Shown here: in pieces, positions 36,734 through 49,411 of the stretch
How the letters are laid out: each line of letters begins with the position of its first letter
Position numbering within the stretch: the stretch's first letter is position 1
DNA from: Pontederia crassipes
Lineage: Eukaryota > Streptophyta > Magnoliopsida > Commelinales > Pontederiaceae
NCBI GenBank assembly: GCA_030549335.1
Contig: CM060183.1
Span: 35,028,768 to 35,092,767 of the forward strand
DNA length: 64,000 bases
Direction of reading: 5' to 3'
Made by a program: the position numbers and the translations under genes
The notes under the pieces: generated by a model
Seen by the model: only the letters and a program-made list of their open reading frames with translations
Databases searched by the model: none
What the model was told of the DNA's origin: nothing

Positions 36734-37250
36734 ATGTGGAAAAGATCCAAGGGACAGGGGCATCACACTTTGGGATGCATTTGAATCATATCATAATCAA
36801 AGTGACAAAGAAACGAATAGGTTAAAGTCGCTTGCTTCAGGACTCTAGAAACCTCAAACCTGCAAACTTTTGGCTACATGAGTGTATGGGCTGTGAGTGT
36901 CCATGGTCGCTCTTTGCTTCAACATGGAATAATGAGACGTCGTCATCTATTTTGGGCTCCACATTCCCACATCTTTTTAACTTGCAAGCACTCTGCTGAT
37001 TATGACGATGTTGTTGAATCATTGTTCCTGAACAACCAAAATCTACCCATTTTGTCTTAAAACCATTTGACCTTTTCTTTGGCATATATCGACTGTACAG
37101 TGACAATATTGACCAGGTACCAATGGTGTCATTGTGTTTCACGAGACTGAAATTTTTTTTTATGTTTTTTTTACTTTGCGCTTAGGGCCTTAGCTTTTAC
37201 TACTTAACATTTGAGCTCACATGAGTTTACCTCATCAATTGTTCTTTTGA
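36734..37250 (+). repeat. 3' flank of copy B, second part
   Basis: Resumes the match to 21960-22370, with GGGATGCATTTGAATC, GTCGCTCTTTGCTTC, GAATCATTGTTCCTGAACAA and GAGCTCACATGAGTTTA. Non-coding, with several small indels against copy A. Confidence 0.8.
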
Positions 37251-39627
37251 GATTTGGGAGGCAAATTATAGTTTAGAAACTCAAGATTCACAGCTATAAC
37301 GCGATCAAATCTATCGTCATATTTATTTGACATCGATCACAAGGAACGATGAGGGAGAAATATAAATGACAATGTGGAATAATTATAAATTTTTTTTGAT
37401 AAATTTCTCTCAAGTACTTTCAAAGAATGACAGACAAATGGTTCATTTTCCAGCTGACGACTGATTCATTTTTCTTTTCCTCCACCAACATTGGGTAAGG
37501 ATGAGGGACAATGTTGTCTTTTTTTCTGATACTGAACATTATAAAATAATATATAGTCTTAGTTTTCTTTAGGACACCATTTGGTTGTCGAATATGTCAC
37601 GGGATAAGTGATTAATTGGTAGATTTTTGCCAAACATCGCATGAAATAGGAATCTACATTGATCGCACTTCTTCTGACGTGTTTAATACTATTGGGACGT
37701 TGTTTTATGGGTTCCCATATTCTGCGAAAATGATCAAATATGTCTTATTCCGCATTCGCACTTAAGGTATAATCGTCCTTTCAATATTCAGATGAGTCAA
37801 AATTTATTTTGAAACGAATCCACATCTCTCTTTTGCAACGTAGGACATCGGCGTCTCACCTTCGGATCGAAGCTGCACAAGGTGGAATTCGGCATGGTAA
37901 GTTGGGGCATATTTTTGCTTCTCCCTTACGCGTCTACTTTGGGGAAGTCTTCACCATCAGATTCGTGTTGCCATGACCTAGGCCATCTTTGGGGAAGTCT
38001 TCACCGTCAGATTCGTGTTCATCGATGATTTCGACGATCGACTTCATCAGCCGAAAGGAGCGTATGATCGACGCCGCCGGCGGTAATCCATTTTCCTTTG
38101 TCCTATTTTTCTTACTACTTTTCTTCTTTTCTAATATTTCATGTCTCAGGTGTTTACAACCTACACTCATCACCCTATAGTCGCCTATCTTGGAGGTTGT
38201 CTCGGCGTAGATCCGCTTGCATTGTTTGTTGTTTTGACACTGACCGTCTTGAAGTATCCTGTGACATCGCATAACACTACGAGGACTAAGAGGTACTAAC
38301 CGATTACTCATGTCCCCAGATTTGCTTCATTTCTTGAATTTGTTTTTTACTTTTACCTTCGATGGACGCTTGTGTTGATTGTCCTAGGACACTTTTAGGT
38401 GCTTATTTTTCGTTACTCTGAGCGCAAGAAGTACCACATCAATTTCGGAAGGTACTTGCTTGAATCTCAATTTCAATCCCATATCGATAAGCAAGATTAC
38501 ATTTGTGCAGCAGTTGTACCCTTCATTCATTACTAACAAGAATAATTTTATTACTAGGCAAACAAGGAATATGTATTAAGGATGAGCCCTTCCTATTGGA
38601 TAATGAGTTGGAGTTCATATTCTTGATGAACACTGCCATTGAGGTCAAAGCGTTCGCGACTACAATGTCTGAAATGTCCCGTGAGGACGAGCAATATGAG
38701 GATCTAGACGCGTACAACATTGACATCACTTTTGATGCCATGCGGTTCTTCCACGGGGCTACAATCAATGAGGCAAGTGGGGGTACGGGCAACAAAGGAT
38801 GCTGCCGCATGTCAAGATCCCTTGTGTGATTTGTCCCCAACACCGGCTACGGCAAAAGAGGCTAGACTTATTGTCCAAAGGTAAGAAGACACTAAGGATA
38901 TGATTGACAATGCTGAAGCAATTGAATTGATGACTGAGTTAACACAACAAGAAAAAAAGCGACTAGTTTTGTTGAATGAGGTGCTACAACGAGAAAAGGA
39001 AGCCAACCCATACACAAGGACCGAATGATGGGCCAAACTAAGTCAGAAGGTTACTGATTTCTCCCTTGAGTTCAAGATGGCCATGATGGAAGTATTCAAG
39101 AGCAATTGTTGGTCGTTCATGACTTGCGAAGATAACATGTTAGAGCCATGACTATTGGAATAGGTTGAGGAGTACAAAATATAGAGGGCACCAACCGGGC
39201 ATTCTTCAAGCTTTTTTGGGTGCACGATTTCCACTTTAACCGTTGGCACCTCCCACTCTGTGCCCATAGGAGGGTTTAGAACAGCATCCGCGTCTACCCC
39301 ACCCAACATATTCGGCTCTCCATTTGCTACAAATATGACTTTCACTTCACTGTTTATCTCATCCCCGTTGTTTCTATGTACATCTGTCATAGCTTTTTCT
39401 GGTCGCAGCTCCGAAGAAGTTCAGTAATTGCCGGTGAGCATATGAGCATCCGAAGAAGTTATACAATCATAGACATGCACAACTTTGTAACTGTGTTAAG
39501 AACCGTTCGGTACTTTGAAGTCGTGTTTTCGAGTTCTTCGCACAGCGATGCATTTTTCGATAGGAACACAAGAACGCATCGTCCTAGCCTCTTGCTTCCT
39601 ACACAATTTCATCAAGTATTACCTATA
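37251..39627. other. Unassigned region, possible relic coding sequence
   Basis: A 108-codon plus frame at 38503-38829 has an acidic middle (SREDEQYEDLDAYNIDITFDA) and protein-like composition, but I do not recognise it. Flanking frames on either strand are broken. A 31-base unit (TTGGGGAAGTCTTCACC...) is repeated at about 37940 and 37989. This may be a decayed transposon gene. The SIRE-like element at 39628 interrupts the region, which may continue at 43718. Confidence 0.3.
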
Positions 39628-40575
39628 GGATCCTAAAGGGCACCAAGAGGAGGGGGTGAATTAGTGTTCTATAAAAATATCGATTTCACAAAAATCATCG
39701 CGGAAGTACAAAACCGTTTTGTTAATTCTTTTAAATCAAAGTAATTCATATAATAAACATAATATGAGAGAGAGAGAAATAAACACAAACACACGGTGAT
39801 TATTGACGAGGTTCGGCCACACCTTGGCATACGTCCCCACTCCAACTTCTAGATCTCGAGATCGTTGGAGATTCCACTAATCCCTTCATTTGTTTCAAAT
39901 GGGGTAAGGAAGAAAGTCCTTTACACCACCGCCTTTCCTCCGCTTCGAGAGGTAAGGCACATCTCTCCTCCAATGAAGCTAATCTATTTCTCTAGCTCAA
40001 GAGGTAAGATTTTGAACATCTTTTACACATGAGCTCTCTCAATTTTTTGAACAAAAGCATTTCTCTTTTTTACAATCTTATGATCATAAGAAGAGAAGAG
40101 AGAAAGCTATGAAATGAAAACTTCAAGAAATAATCTTTCTTTGATAACTTGAAGTTTTTTTTCAATGAGTGAATATGTGCATTTGCCTCTATCTTTGACA
40201 CTCCTTTTATAGTCTTCAGTGTGTGAAAAATTCATCAAAATTTTTCTTCACAAATTTTTCCTTCAAATTTGACCATTACTGTTCATTTGACTGTGAGACC
40301 GATCAACCGCACATATGCACTGTTTTGATCATAACTTTATGCACGGTTATCCAAATTAGATGATCTTGGAGTCTATGGAAAGCTAACATAATTCTCTACA
40401 ACTTTGATGTATCATTCATACAAAATATAATTATATCATAGTCAATTATGTAATCAAAGCTCGTGCATAAAGTTATCTCTTTTTTTTTTAATTTTTTCAG
40501 CATTTTAACTTTAATCTTTTGAGGTTTGTTTCATCAAAATATAATTTTATATGTCATTAAAACTTTGACTCAACA
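39628..40575 (-). repeat. 3' LTR of the SIRE-like element
   Basis: 948 bp. Matches 42752-43717 throughout with scattered substitutions and small indels, so the insertion is not recent. It contains the long run around TGTTCTATAAAAATATCGAT and the leader segment CACGGTG[A/G]TT. Confidence 0.85.
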
Positions 40576-41058
40576 ATCTCCCCATTTTTTATGAAGACAA
40601 ACTGAGAAATATGAACAATATATAAGTTGGTGAAAAAGTTGTAAAATCTAGTAAAAAATAATTTTACTCACTCTAACTCTTAACTTTCCTTACATTGGGA
40701 GATATTCATATAAATATTAATTGTAAGGTAATCTTCATATAAAGTATATTCAAGTCATATTTCTCCCCCTTTTGTTTAATCAAAAAGTAGTTTGTAAATG
40801 AAGCATATAAAAAATCATATATAACTCTCCCTCAATCAATTTTTTTAAAAAAATTATTCTTCCCCCTTTTTGTTATATAATAGATATGTATAGTAGTTGC
40901 AAGTTTTGAAATATAACTCCCCCTAAATTTATGGCTATAATAAAAACTAATTTATGAAAGTCAAAACAAAGATATATTAAAAACATGGCATAAAAACTTT
41001 GATAAAACAATGTGATATTCATGATATGTGAAAATAATATTTAATCATACTCCCCCTA
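40576..41058 (-). other. Multiple polypurine tracts
   Basis: The main tract is 40576-40590 (minus: AAAAATGGGGAGAT next to the LTR). Further AGGGGGAG-type copies occur at about 40761-40772, 40857-40868, 40914-40924 and 41049-41058. Repeated extra polypurine tracts before the 3' LTR are known from the SIRE/Opie lineage. Confidence 0.7.
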
Positions 41059-41205
41059 TCACTATGATCAATCTTTTATATATTCTTCTTTTCTGTTAAA
41101 GAAATAGTAGTTTTAAAATTTTTGAGTGAAAAAAAGTAAGCGTATAACATTTGTGCTTTCACCACTTGTCATTTGCTTTGCATGTGAGGTACACCTGAAA
41201 AGTAA

Positions 41206-42623
41206 TTATGTAATATTTGGTATCCAAATTTCTTTGGGTCCTATTTTGTTAGATAATGTTTCTTTCGGAATCCAAATCATGACATGTTGTGTTGATTTTC
41301 TCATTTTGCATTGATATGCATAATGCCCATAAAATCCACATGTAAAGCATTTAAAATGTGATTTTCTATCATAGGGATGATTCCTGAAATTATTTTTCTT
41401 TGCATAAGAAATAACTTTATTTTGTATATCTTTCAAAGAGACATTTTCTTTCTTTATTTTTTTTCAAAGAATATACTAGTTTTACAACTTCACATGCATG
41501 CATGATTTCCAAAGTATCAATTTCGGTTTTTAGTTTTTCATTTTCCAAAAAACATGCATTCTTTTCTTCTTTTAATTTTTCAATTTCACATATTAATTTT
41601 TCATTTTCCTCTTTAATTGAAAAATATCTTTTTATAAGATAGAAGAGTTCTTTATTCACATCTAAAGAAAGAACTTCTTCGAAAGAGTTCGATGAGTCAT
41701 AATTTGAATTTGAAGGGTTAGAAATTACCTCATCATTGCGTACCATCAAGCATATGTATGCTTCATCACTAGAGGAGCTTGATGAACTACTTATTTCACT
41801 AGACTCTTCATATTTTTTCTTTTTACCTTTCTGGGATTTTTCTTCTTTGTGGTGTTTGTATGTCTTTCTTTTTAACAAACTTGAGATACTTATCTAATTT
41901 TCTTATGTAGAGTGCGAGTTTCTTTTCATCCACTTTCTCTTCACTTGAATCTTCTTCTATTGTATTTGTCTTTAATGTCAATGTTTTCTTCTTGGGGGTT
42001 TTTTCTTTTTGATCTTCTTGAATTGAGATCTCATAGGTTAGAAGTGAACCAATAAGATCATCAAAATCCAATTTGTTCGGATTCGTCCTCTTCGTATGCC
42101 ATTTGGAGGAGAGAGACCTGAGAATCTTTTTCACTTTTTGGAGGTTAAATCTTGACTCACCCAAGGAGGCTAAGCCATTCATAATATTATTAAACCGAGC
42201 TATCATATCATTTATGGATTCATTTTCATTCATTTTGAAAGAATCATATTGATGGTTTAAAATATTTAATCAAGATTCTTTAACCTTGTCGGTTCCTTCA
42301 TAAGTGGTGATGAGTTTTTCCCAAATTTCGATTGCAGATTCACGACTTGAAATCTGATTAAACTCCGTTGAAATCAAAGCACAATAAAAAATATTTTTTG
42401 CTTTCCAATCAAGTTTTGAAAAAAAAATTTCTTTTTCTTTAGAATCAGTAGGTAACTTTTCATGAACATAATAACATTTTTCAACTATGTCCCACATGTC
42501 GATATCAATAGAACAAATGTATGCTTGAATCCTAATTTTCCAATATTGAAAATTTGATGTATTTAAAAGGGGAGGACGACTAATTGATTATCCTTCGGCA
42601 AAATCTAATCCACTTGATACCAT
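41206..42623 (-). pseudogene. Degenerate Copia gag
   Basis: Read from about 42623 downward: NFQYWKIRIQAYI, then MWDIVEKCYY and a KAIFY-like stretch (KNIFYCALI), typical of Copia gag of the UBN2 type. Then AIEIWEKLITTYEGT, NDMIARFNNIMNGLASLG, a lysine/glutamate coiled region, and a CCHC zinc knuckle (CFTCGFYGHYAYQC) near 41330. It is broken by an in-frame stop near 42590, a TGA at 42270-42272, and frameshifts near 41850 and 41430. Gag would form the virus-like particle. Without pol the element depends on others to move. Confidence 0.85.
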
Positions 42624-42751
42624 GTCTCTTAAAGATTGTTAAATCTAAAAACAAGATGATTGAATCTTAAAACGATTAGATCTAAAGACAATTAGATCAG
42701 AAAACAAGATGATTCAAAAATTTAAAATAAGAGCAACCCGCTCTGATATCA

Positions 42752-43717
42752 GGATCCCAAAGGGCACTAAGAGGGGGAGTGAATTGGTGTTCTATAAAAA
42801 ATATCGATTTCATAAAAATCATCACGAAAGTACAAAACCGATTTGTTAATTCTTTTAAGTCAAAGCAATTCAGATAATAAACATAATATAAGAGGGAGAG
42901 AGAGAAAATCAAACACAAACACACGGTGGTTGTTGACGAGGTTCGGCCACACCTTTAGCCTACGTCCTCGCTCCGACTTCTCGACCTCGAGATCGTCAGA
43001 TATTCCACTAATCTTTTTCTTTGTTCCAAATGGGGTAAGAAAGAAAGTCATTTACACCACTACCTTTTCTTCGCTTCGAGAGGTAAGGCACACTTCTCCT
43101 CCAATGAAACTAATATATTTCTCTCGCTAAAGAGGTAAGATTTTGAACCTTTTTACACAAGAGCTCTTTCAATTTTTTGAACAAAAGTGTTTCTCTCTTT
43201 TACAATTCTATGATCATAAGAAGAGAAAAGAAGAAAGAAAGCTATGAAATGAAAACTTCAAGAAATAATCTTTCTTTGATAACTTGAAGTTTTTCTTCAA
43301 TGAGTGAATGTGTGCATTTGCCTCTATCTTTGACACTCCTTTTATAGTTTTCAATGTGTGAAAAATTCATCCAAAATTTTCTTCACAAATTTCTCCTTCA
43401 ACTTTGACCATTACTGTTCATTTGACTGGGAGGCCGGTCAACCGCACATATGCACTCTTTTGATTGTAACTTTCTGCACAATTATTTAAATTAGATGATC
43501 TTGGAGTGAAAGCTAACATAATTCTCTACAATTTTGATGTGTATTATTCATCCAAAATATAATTATATCATAGTCAATTATATAATCAAAGTTCGTGCAT
43601 AAAGTTATCTCTTTTTCTTAAATTTTTTCAGCATTTTAACTTTAATCTTTTGAGGTTTGTTTGAGATTTGTTTCATCAAAATATAATTTTATATGTCATT
43701 AAAATTTTGACCCAACA
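42752..43717 (-). repeat. 5' LTR of the SIRE-like element
   Basis: 966 bp, homologous to 39628-40575. Begins (minus) TGTTGGGTCAAAATTTTAAT and ends immediately before the primer-binding site at 42740-42751. Confidence 0.85.
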
Positions 43718-46700
43718 TTATCAAGGAAGAAATGAATACTTTAATGCGCCGTGACTGAAACCGGATGATACGAATAATGTCAACATCAACGAACCTTTTG
43801 AAAATGTCAATATGGGAACAAAAGAGAGACGAAGGGGTGAACATACAATTCAATTTTGGAATGCTCACTAGAACCGTTGAGGTAATCCATACTTTTAAAA
43901 AAATGTTCAAAAATCTCGTTCTTGTGAAGTAAGATGCCCAATGAATATAGAACTATTTATTCTGTGCAGCTAATAATGCATGATGTCAACATGAACTCGA
44001 TGTCCGAGTACAAGTGTCAATTGTACTTCATCTATGCATGAAATAATGCGTGATGTCACTTGTTTCATTGATTTTTCTAAATACCTGAAATAGCATGTGT
44101 TAGGTTGTTTAAATAGTCGATTCTAGTGCCCCTCACAATCTTGCTAAAACAGACACATATATGTCGCTATGCAAGTACTTTGGGCGCTGATGTTAAGGAA
44201 TTCTTGATCCATAGTTGGATGTCAAAGTTGGAGAGGATGCTACTTGTTTTTTAATTGCTCTTCTATTTGTTTAATTCACGATGATACACAGTTGGGATGT
44301 CAATGCATTCTGAGAATTGTAAATTTACTTTGCTTTTGTGTTAACCATGTGTTGTGAATTTGATGAGTGGTACAATCGATATGGAACATAGTTGCTCATC
44401 ATGTTGTGTGGAATAAAGGATGCTATTTGTTTTTTAATTGCTCTTCTATCTACAATCTGTATAGAATCTTAATCACTACTTAGGACGAAGGCTGTCTTGG
44501 CTATATGAGAATAATTTATTACATCTACTTCATATAGAATATAACATATGTAGGCCAAGAACATGTGTACATGTAACATAAATACATATACAAAAAGCCA
44601 ATTGCATCCAACTGCATTAGTTTTCCTCCTACAACTTTACAAAAAAAAAAAAACTCCACAACGCATATCGCACACAATTTATATATCTGTTGAAATTTGC
44701 ATTATCGTTGAAATTTATTTAAGGTGCTAATCGGCAATGTTACTAATTCTTACAAAATGCAACATCTAAATTCGTCAGCATATACAGCATGACGATAACC
44801 AAAATACATGAGGACTACAAAAAGGGCCGACCATATCAGAAGGTTGTACATAGTTCATACAAGGTACGATATAACAAAATGTGCAGCTAATGCAACCAAA
44901 AGGTACAACGACCAAATTACCAATAGGTAGGACAACGAGTTCGATACTTATACAAACTTAGTTAACAGCAAGATCAAGAAGACTTTGAATACAAAGAACA
45001 CAGCTCTCTCTCACTTCAGTCAACTGACGCTGTCTTCGAACTTGTCGCACTTCTTCATCGTCTTTGCTATGACTATTGCACCATGATGTTCCATCGATGG
45101 ATCACACCACCTGAAGAAGCCACGAGCACCATGAGAAGACTTCTGTGAAAGCAAAAATAATTTGTATTCAAAAGCATATAACATATTGAACATAGGAAGA
45201 GGAACATTTTACCCACATCAAAATGGGAGCATCCCCATAATTTTCTCCCCAGATTTGCATCAGTCCATGATGTTCTCAAGGCACAGGTGTCTTTGGCACT
45301 CCAGAGCATCTAACGTATCCATTGGCGGACACATCAACTTCAAACCCTAGACCCGACGCCCTACCACAGTTGCAGATCCATTGTCGTAGTTGTGAAGTGG
45401 GATGCGAGAGAAAAGTTTCTTGCGGTAAAAGTTAACATGGCAAGCGAATAGTAAAAAATGTCCTTTCACAACCCAGTATTCAATGACGAACCAGACAACT
45501 CGGACAAATAGAATAGAATGTGCTGTTGAATAAGGTTAATCGGCCAAATAAAAGGCGATATTCCCGCCGACATATTCGGCAACAAAGCAACGCATAGAGT
45601 TCTAAGAAAAATTCAAGAAATCGAAAAAAATTATTTGAACCAAAAAATTGATTTAAATAAATTAAAATTAGGGGATCGAAAATAACTTAAAACCATTTTT
45701 AAATCTGTCCAACTAATCTACTTTTAGGATTTGTTTCTACTTTTTACTTTTAGATCCAAAGGACAAACCTGCCTGTCCAAATCCGGTCCACTCGAAGTTC
45801 AAAATCGGACCTCCATTCGAGCCGAATTGAAATAGATTGAACCGATAAAAAATTAGTCAAAACTAGTTAAAACTAGCAAAAATCGAGTTGAAACCGCATT
45901 TTGGACCAGCTGAATATTTTTATTAAATTTTTTTTGTTATGAGATGATTTGATAAAATTTATTCTTATAAATTTGGAAAATATCCAAATATGCCCATGAG
46001 TCCTCTTCTTTTTTAGTAGTTGTACATTTACTCTCACTTTATTATTATCTTTGTACATCCGCTTGTTTCTTTTTTTCTTCATTTAGTCTTGAATTTATTA
46101 AATTTTCAGCTTTGACTTATAAATTATAATCTTATCTATTTTTTAATATCATAAATGTATATTATAATATAAATTAAATAAATATTTATTATATTAATAT
46201 AATATTTATCATATTAGATAAATTAATTATGAATGAATGGTGCAAACTTCTTTGTTATATGTATAATAATATACAACAATACTATAATATATTTAGTATA
46301 GTATAATATTATATATTATATATATATGACTTTAAATTTCTTTAATTTAGTATATAATAAGTCAAATTAAATAGTTAACTACTAATTATACCATATATTT
46401 ATTTATAGAATATACAACCTTGTCATAATATTTTGAAAAAAATATGTATATGTTGTTTCTAACAGAAAAAAATAAAGATATGAAATACATAAAAAAAATA
46501 ATCAATAGAAAATCTGTATATAATAATCAAATTCAATAAGATTTAAATCTATTAAGTGTATAATAATTTTAAAATCAAATCTTAAAATTAATTATTTATG
46601 ATTGTTATCTTTTCTTTTACATAATTATATTTTGATATTATATAAATATTTATATAATTAAAATATCATAACTTAATTTATTATATTATATTAAATATAA

Positions 46701-46840
46701 TATTTTATTATTGTTGATCCGACCAATTTAATTTGAAATTATTTAATATTTAATATTTTATAACTTAATATTTTATAACTTAGATTTACCATATTATATT
46801 TTATTGTTTCGTCGGATCCGATCGTAATAATTTCCAAGTG
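43718..46840. other. Unassigned intergenic DNA
   Basis: No recognisable gene. About 43718-45500 has mixed composition and repeated phrases (GGATGCTACTTGTTTTTTAATTG near 44236 against 44418) suggesting decayed repeats. About 45600-46800 is AT-rich with a run of TATA and TTTAATAT motifs. The last bases (46807-46840) contain GTCGGATCCGATCG just before the 5' homology of copy C starts. Confidence 0.4.
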
Positions 46841-47761
46841 GAGAGGGCGCTGAGTGGTGGAAGGAAGAGAGGGAGAGGGAGAGGGAGAGGGGAGGAGAAT
46901 AAAATTCAATATTTCCAAAGCAGCTAGGAGGCACCTCTGTCGGCACAGCAGTATAATATTTTTTTTGGTCTTCGCCTCCTCTTGTGTCCCTTAGCCCGTG
47001 ATCCCCAGTCCCTTAGCTCCGGTGCGAGGAAGACAAGACTGGGAGGAACAAGGAAGGCTGCCTCTCTTCGGCGGAAGCGCAATCAAATCGGCCGTCTAAT
47101 CCCGGAGACTTCCGTCCGGCGCGTGGTTTCCGCGACTTCGACGTCTCGACTAAGTGCGGGAAACGGCGGATCTTTACTCGAATTCTTCGGTTCTTGGTCG
47201 TTCTTAATGTTATATTTCGACCCTTTATTTCGTCTGCTATAAGACTTTTGGCTGCTCCAAGATGCAACTCATTCTAAGATTCTTTTTGACTTTCATTGCT
47301 CTGCTTATTGCTTTCTTTGCTTTCTCCTTCTGGTACTTCTATCATGGTTTAGTTTTCTCCTCTTTAGCTTGTTTCTGATGTTTATTTGCCGACTGTCTCG
47401 AACTTTTCCTTGTGCAAGTGTCAGCATTATTGGTTTATTGTCCTGATAAAAGGTACATACTTTTTTTTTCTTCATGTCGAGATAGCTACTTAAGAATCCA
47501 CCCCCTTTTTTCTACATATTTGAGCATCTTGTTTCCATTTTGGTTTAGCTTGATGTTCAAATTCAAGTCTAAGACGCGGTCCTTGTCATAAATGTTCTGT
47601 GACTTCTGGGACTGTGATTGTGCTGCTTCTAGTCAAAACAAACTGCGAACATATGCTGTGGCTTCTGCTGTCATAACGTGACCTTTTTCTGTGACTGTGC
47701 GTGTGGGGGGACAACAGAACCTTCCAGGTCGCCGCCCTTACTGATCTCAAGCAGCAGCAAG
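46841..47761 (+). repeat. 5' leader of copy C, duplicated from copy A leader
   Basis: Matches 17577-18598 of copy A with indels (shared GGCGCTGAGT, GGTCTTCG, TAATCCCGG, GGTTCTTG, CTGATAAAAGGTACATAC and ACAACAGA). Homology begins at 46841, so the TATA box and everything upstream of it in copy A are missing. The candidate UTR splice donor at 17944 is CT instead of GT here (47150-47151). The acceptor-like ACAACAG near 47716 is kept. Confidence 0.8.
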
Positions 47762-48749
47762 ATGGAAGCCTTCAGCCTGGAGAGCGTGATCGAAGAATTC
47801 GAGGCACTGACGAAGGACGCCGGCAGGGCCCAGGAGGAGACGCTGCGCAGAATTCTCCAGGAAAATGGTAAAGCAGAGTACTTGCAGAAGCTGGGCCTTG
47901 GAGGGAGAACGGACCCGGAGAGCTTTAAGTGCTGCGTTCCCCTCGTGAATCACTCTAATTTGGCGCCTTACATTCAGAGAATTGCGGACGGCGATGATTC
48001 ACCAATCCTCACCGGAAAGCCCGTGTCTGCATTTTCATTGACGTGATTCTCTTGGATACCATCTCTTTGTTTTAATTGTGTGTATTTTGTGGAAAGCCTT
48101 GCTCACAATTCTGAATCCTGTTTATTTTGAGACAGTTCTGGTACCTCGCAAGGAAAACCAAAGTTTGTGCCATGGAATGATGAACTTGTTCAGTCCGCCA
48201 TGCAGATATATAAGACCTCAGTCGCATTCAGAAACAGGTCTGTAACACTATCAAAAATCAGCTTTTTAGTTTGCCCTTTTCGTCACTCTGAATCCCAGAA
48301 TGAAACTTGCGTAGTGCATGCAGCGTGTGCGTTTTTCTTATATTCTACTGAATTATGATAAGTTCCACACCATTCGCAGAGAAGTCCCAATTGGCACTGG
48401 AAAGGTTTTGCGGTTCTTTTATGGGTGCAGGCAGGCAAGGACTAAAGGAGGCCTTATTGCTACTAATTTGAGTACTAATGTGTTCGGAAATGACGAGTTC
48501 AGGAACACCATCAAGGGCATCCGGCCTCAGTTCTGCAGTCCTGATGAAGTCATGTTTGGGATGGATTTCCAGCAGTCCTTGTATTGCCACCTCTTATGTG
48601 GTCTGATCTACTAGGACGAGGTGCAGGTTATATCCTCCATCTTTGCGCACAGCCTGGTTCATTCCTTCCGGACATTTGAACAAATTTGGGAGGAACTCAT
48701 TTCTGACATAAGAGAAGGAGTTCTTTGCAGGATCACCATCCCGTGCATG

Positions 48750-49411
48750 TGTCACGGGGCGTTTCCCGTGACACGAAGCGTGAAGCCTCGCGGCACCAGT
48801 GCCGCTCAACTTATAGTCCTCGGCCGCTCAGCGCCGAAACAATGGAACACATGCAGCCGCTCCGCACTGCGTAATATTGCGGAGTATCAAGTTATCCGCC
48901 CTTAGGGCATTTATCTTGTAAGGTCGTCCTTATGAATGGCCAAGTAGGTGACGTTCCCGTAGGGTAAGTCTTTTGCATCTTCAATATGTAACAAGACTCT
49001 TACGGTACACTGGGAGGAGTTCACTAGTGCCTTCCGAGGCCCAATTGTATGTTATGTTTCATCATATTTAATACAAGTAAGCTTTCCTCTTAATTCTAGT
49101 GTCATGGCCTTGAGCGTGGGGTGGCAACCCACATCGGTGTCTCTTCGTGGCGTCCCGTGGTCCCTTCGTCGCCCTTTCGGACTTTAAGCGCCCAAGCGCC
49201 TACATTAGTGCCGCAACACGCTAATGCCACGGTCTCGTGACGAGTAATCCAACACTCTAGTCATGTCCGTGATTGAACGCCTATAAAAGCGACTCTCGGC
49301 AAAGTCGTCTCGACCATAAAACTTCCGCTGCAAATTCAAAACAGGCTTGGCTAGGTGCCTATCCGCCTAGTCGCCGCATGTGGTCTAGTGTCCGAGAATG
49401 ATCCCGTGATA
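48750..49411 (+). repeat. Left LTR of the LARD-like element
   Basis: 662 bp. Has a TATA box TATAAAAG at 49282-49289. The first 339 bases are identical to the right LTR; all 18 differences counted by hand lie in the remaining ~320 bases. Confidence 0.9.

Larger units (their letters stand above)
39628..43717 (-). mobile_element. SIRE/Maximus-like Copia retrotransposon, gag-only
   Basis: Element in minus orientation. The 5' LTR is 42752-43717 and the 3' LTR is 39628-40575; both read TGTTG[G/A]GTCAAA... at the start and GGTGCC[C]TTT[G/A]GGATCC at the end. A tRNA-Met-type primer site (TGATATCAGAGC, minus strand, 42740-42751) directly abuts the 5' LTR, and a purine tract abuts the 3' LTR. The 2.2-kb interior has a degenerate gag and no protease, integrase or reverse transcriptase, far shorter than full SIRE elements. 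No clean target duplication is visible. Confidence 0.85.
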
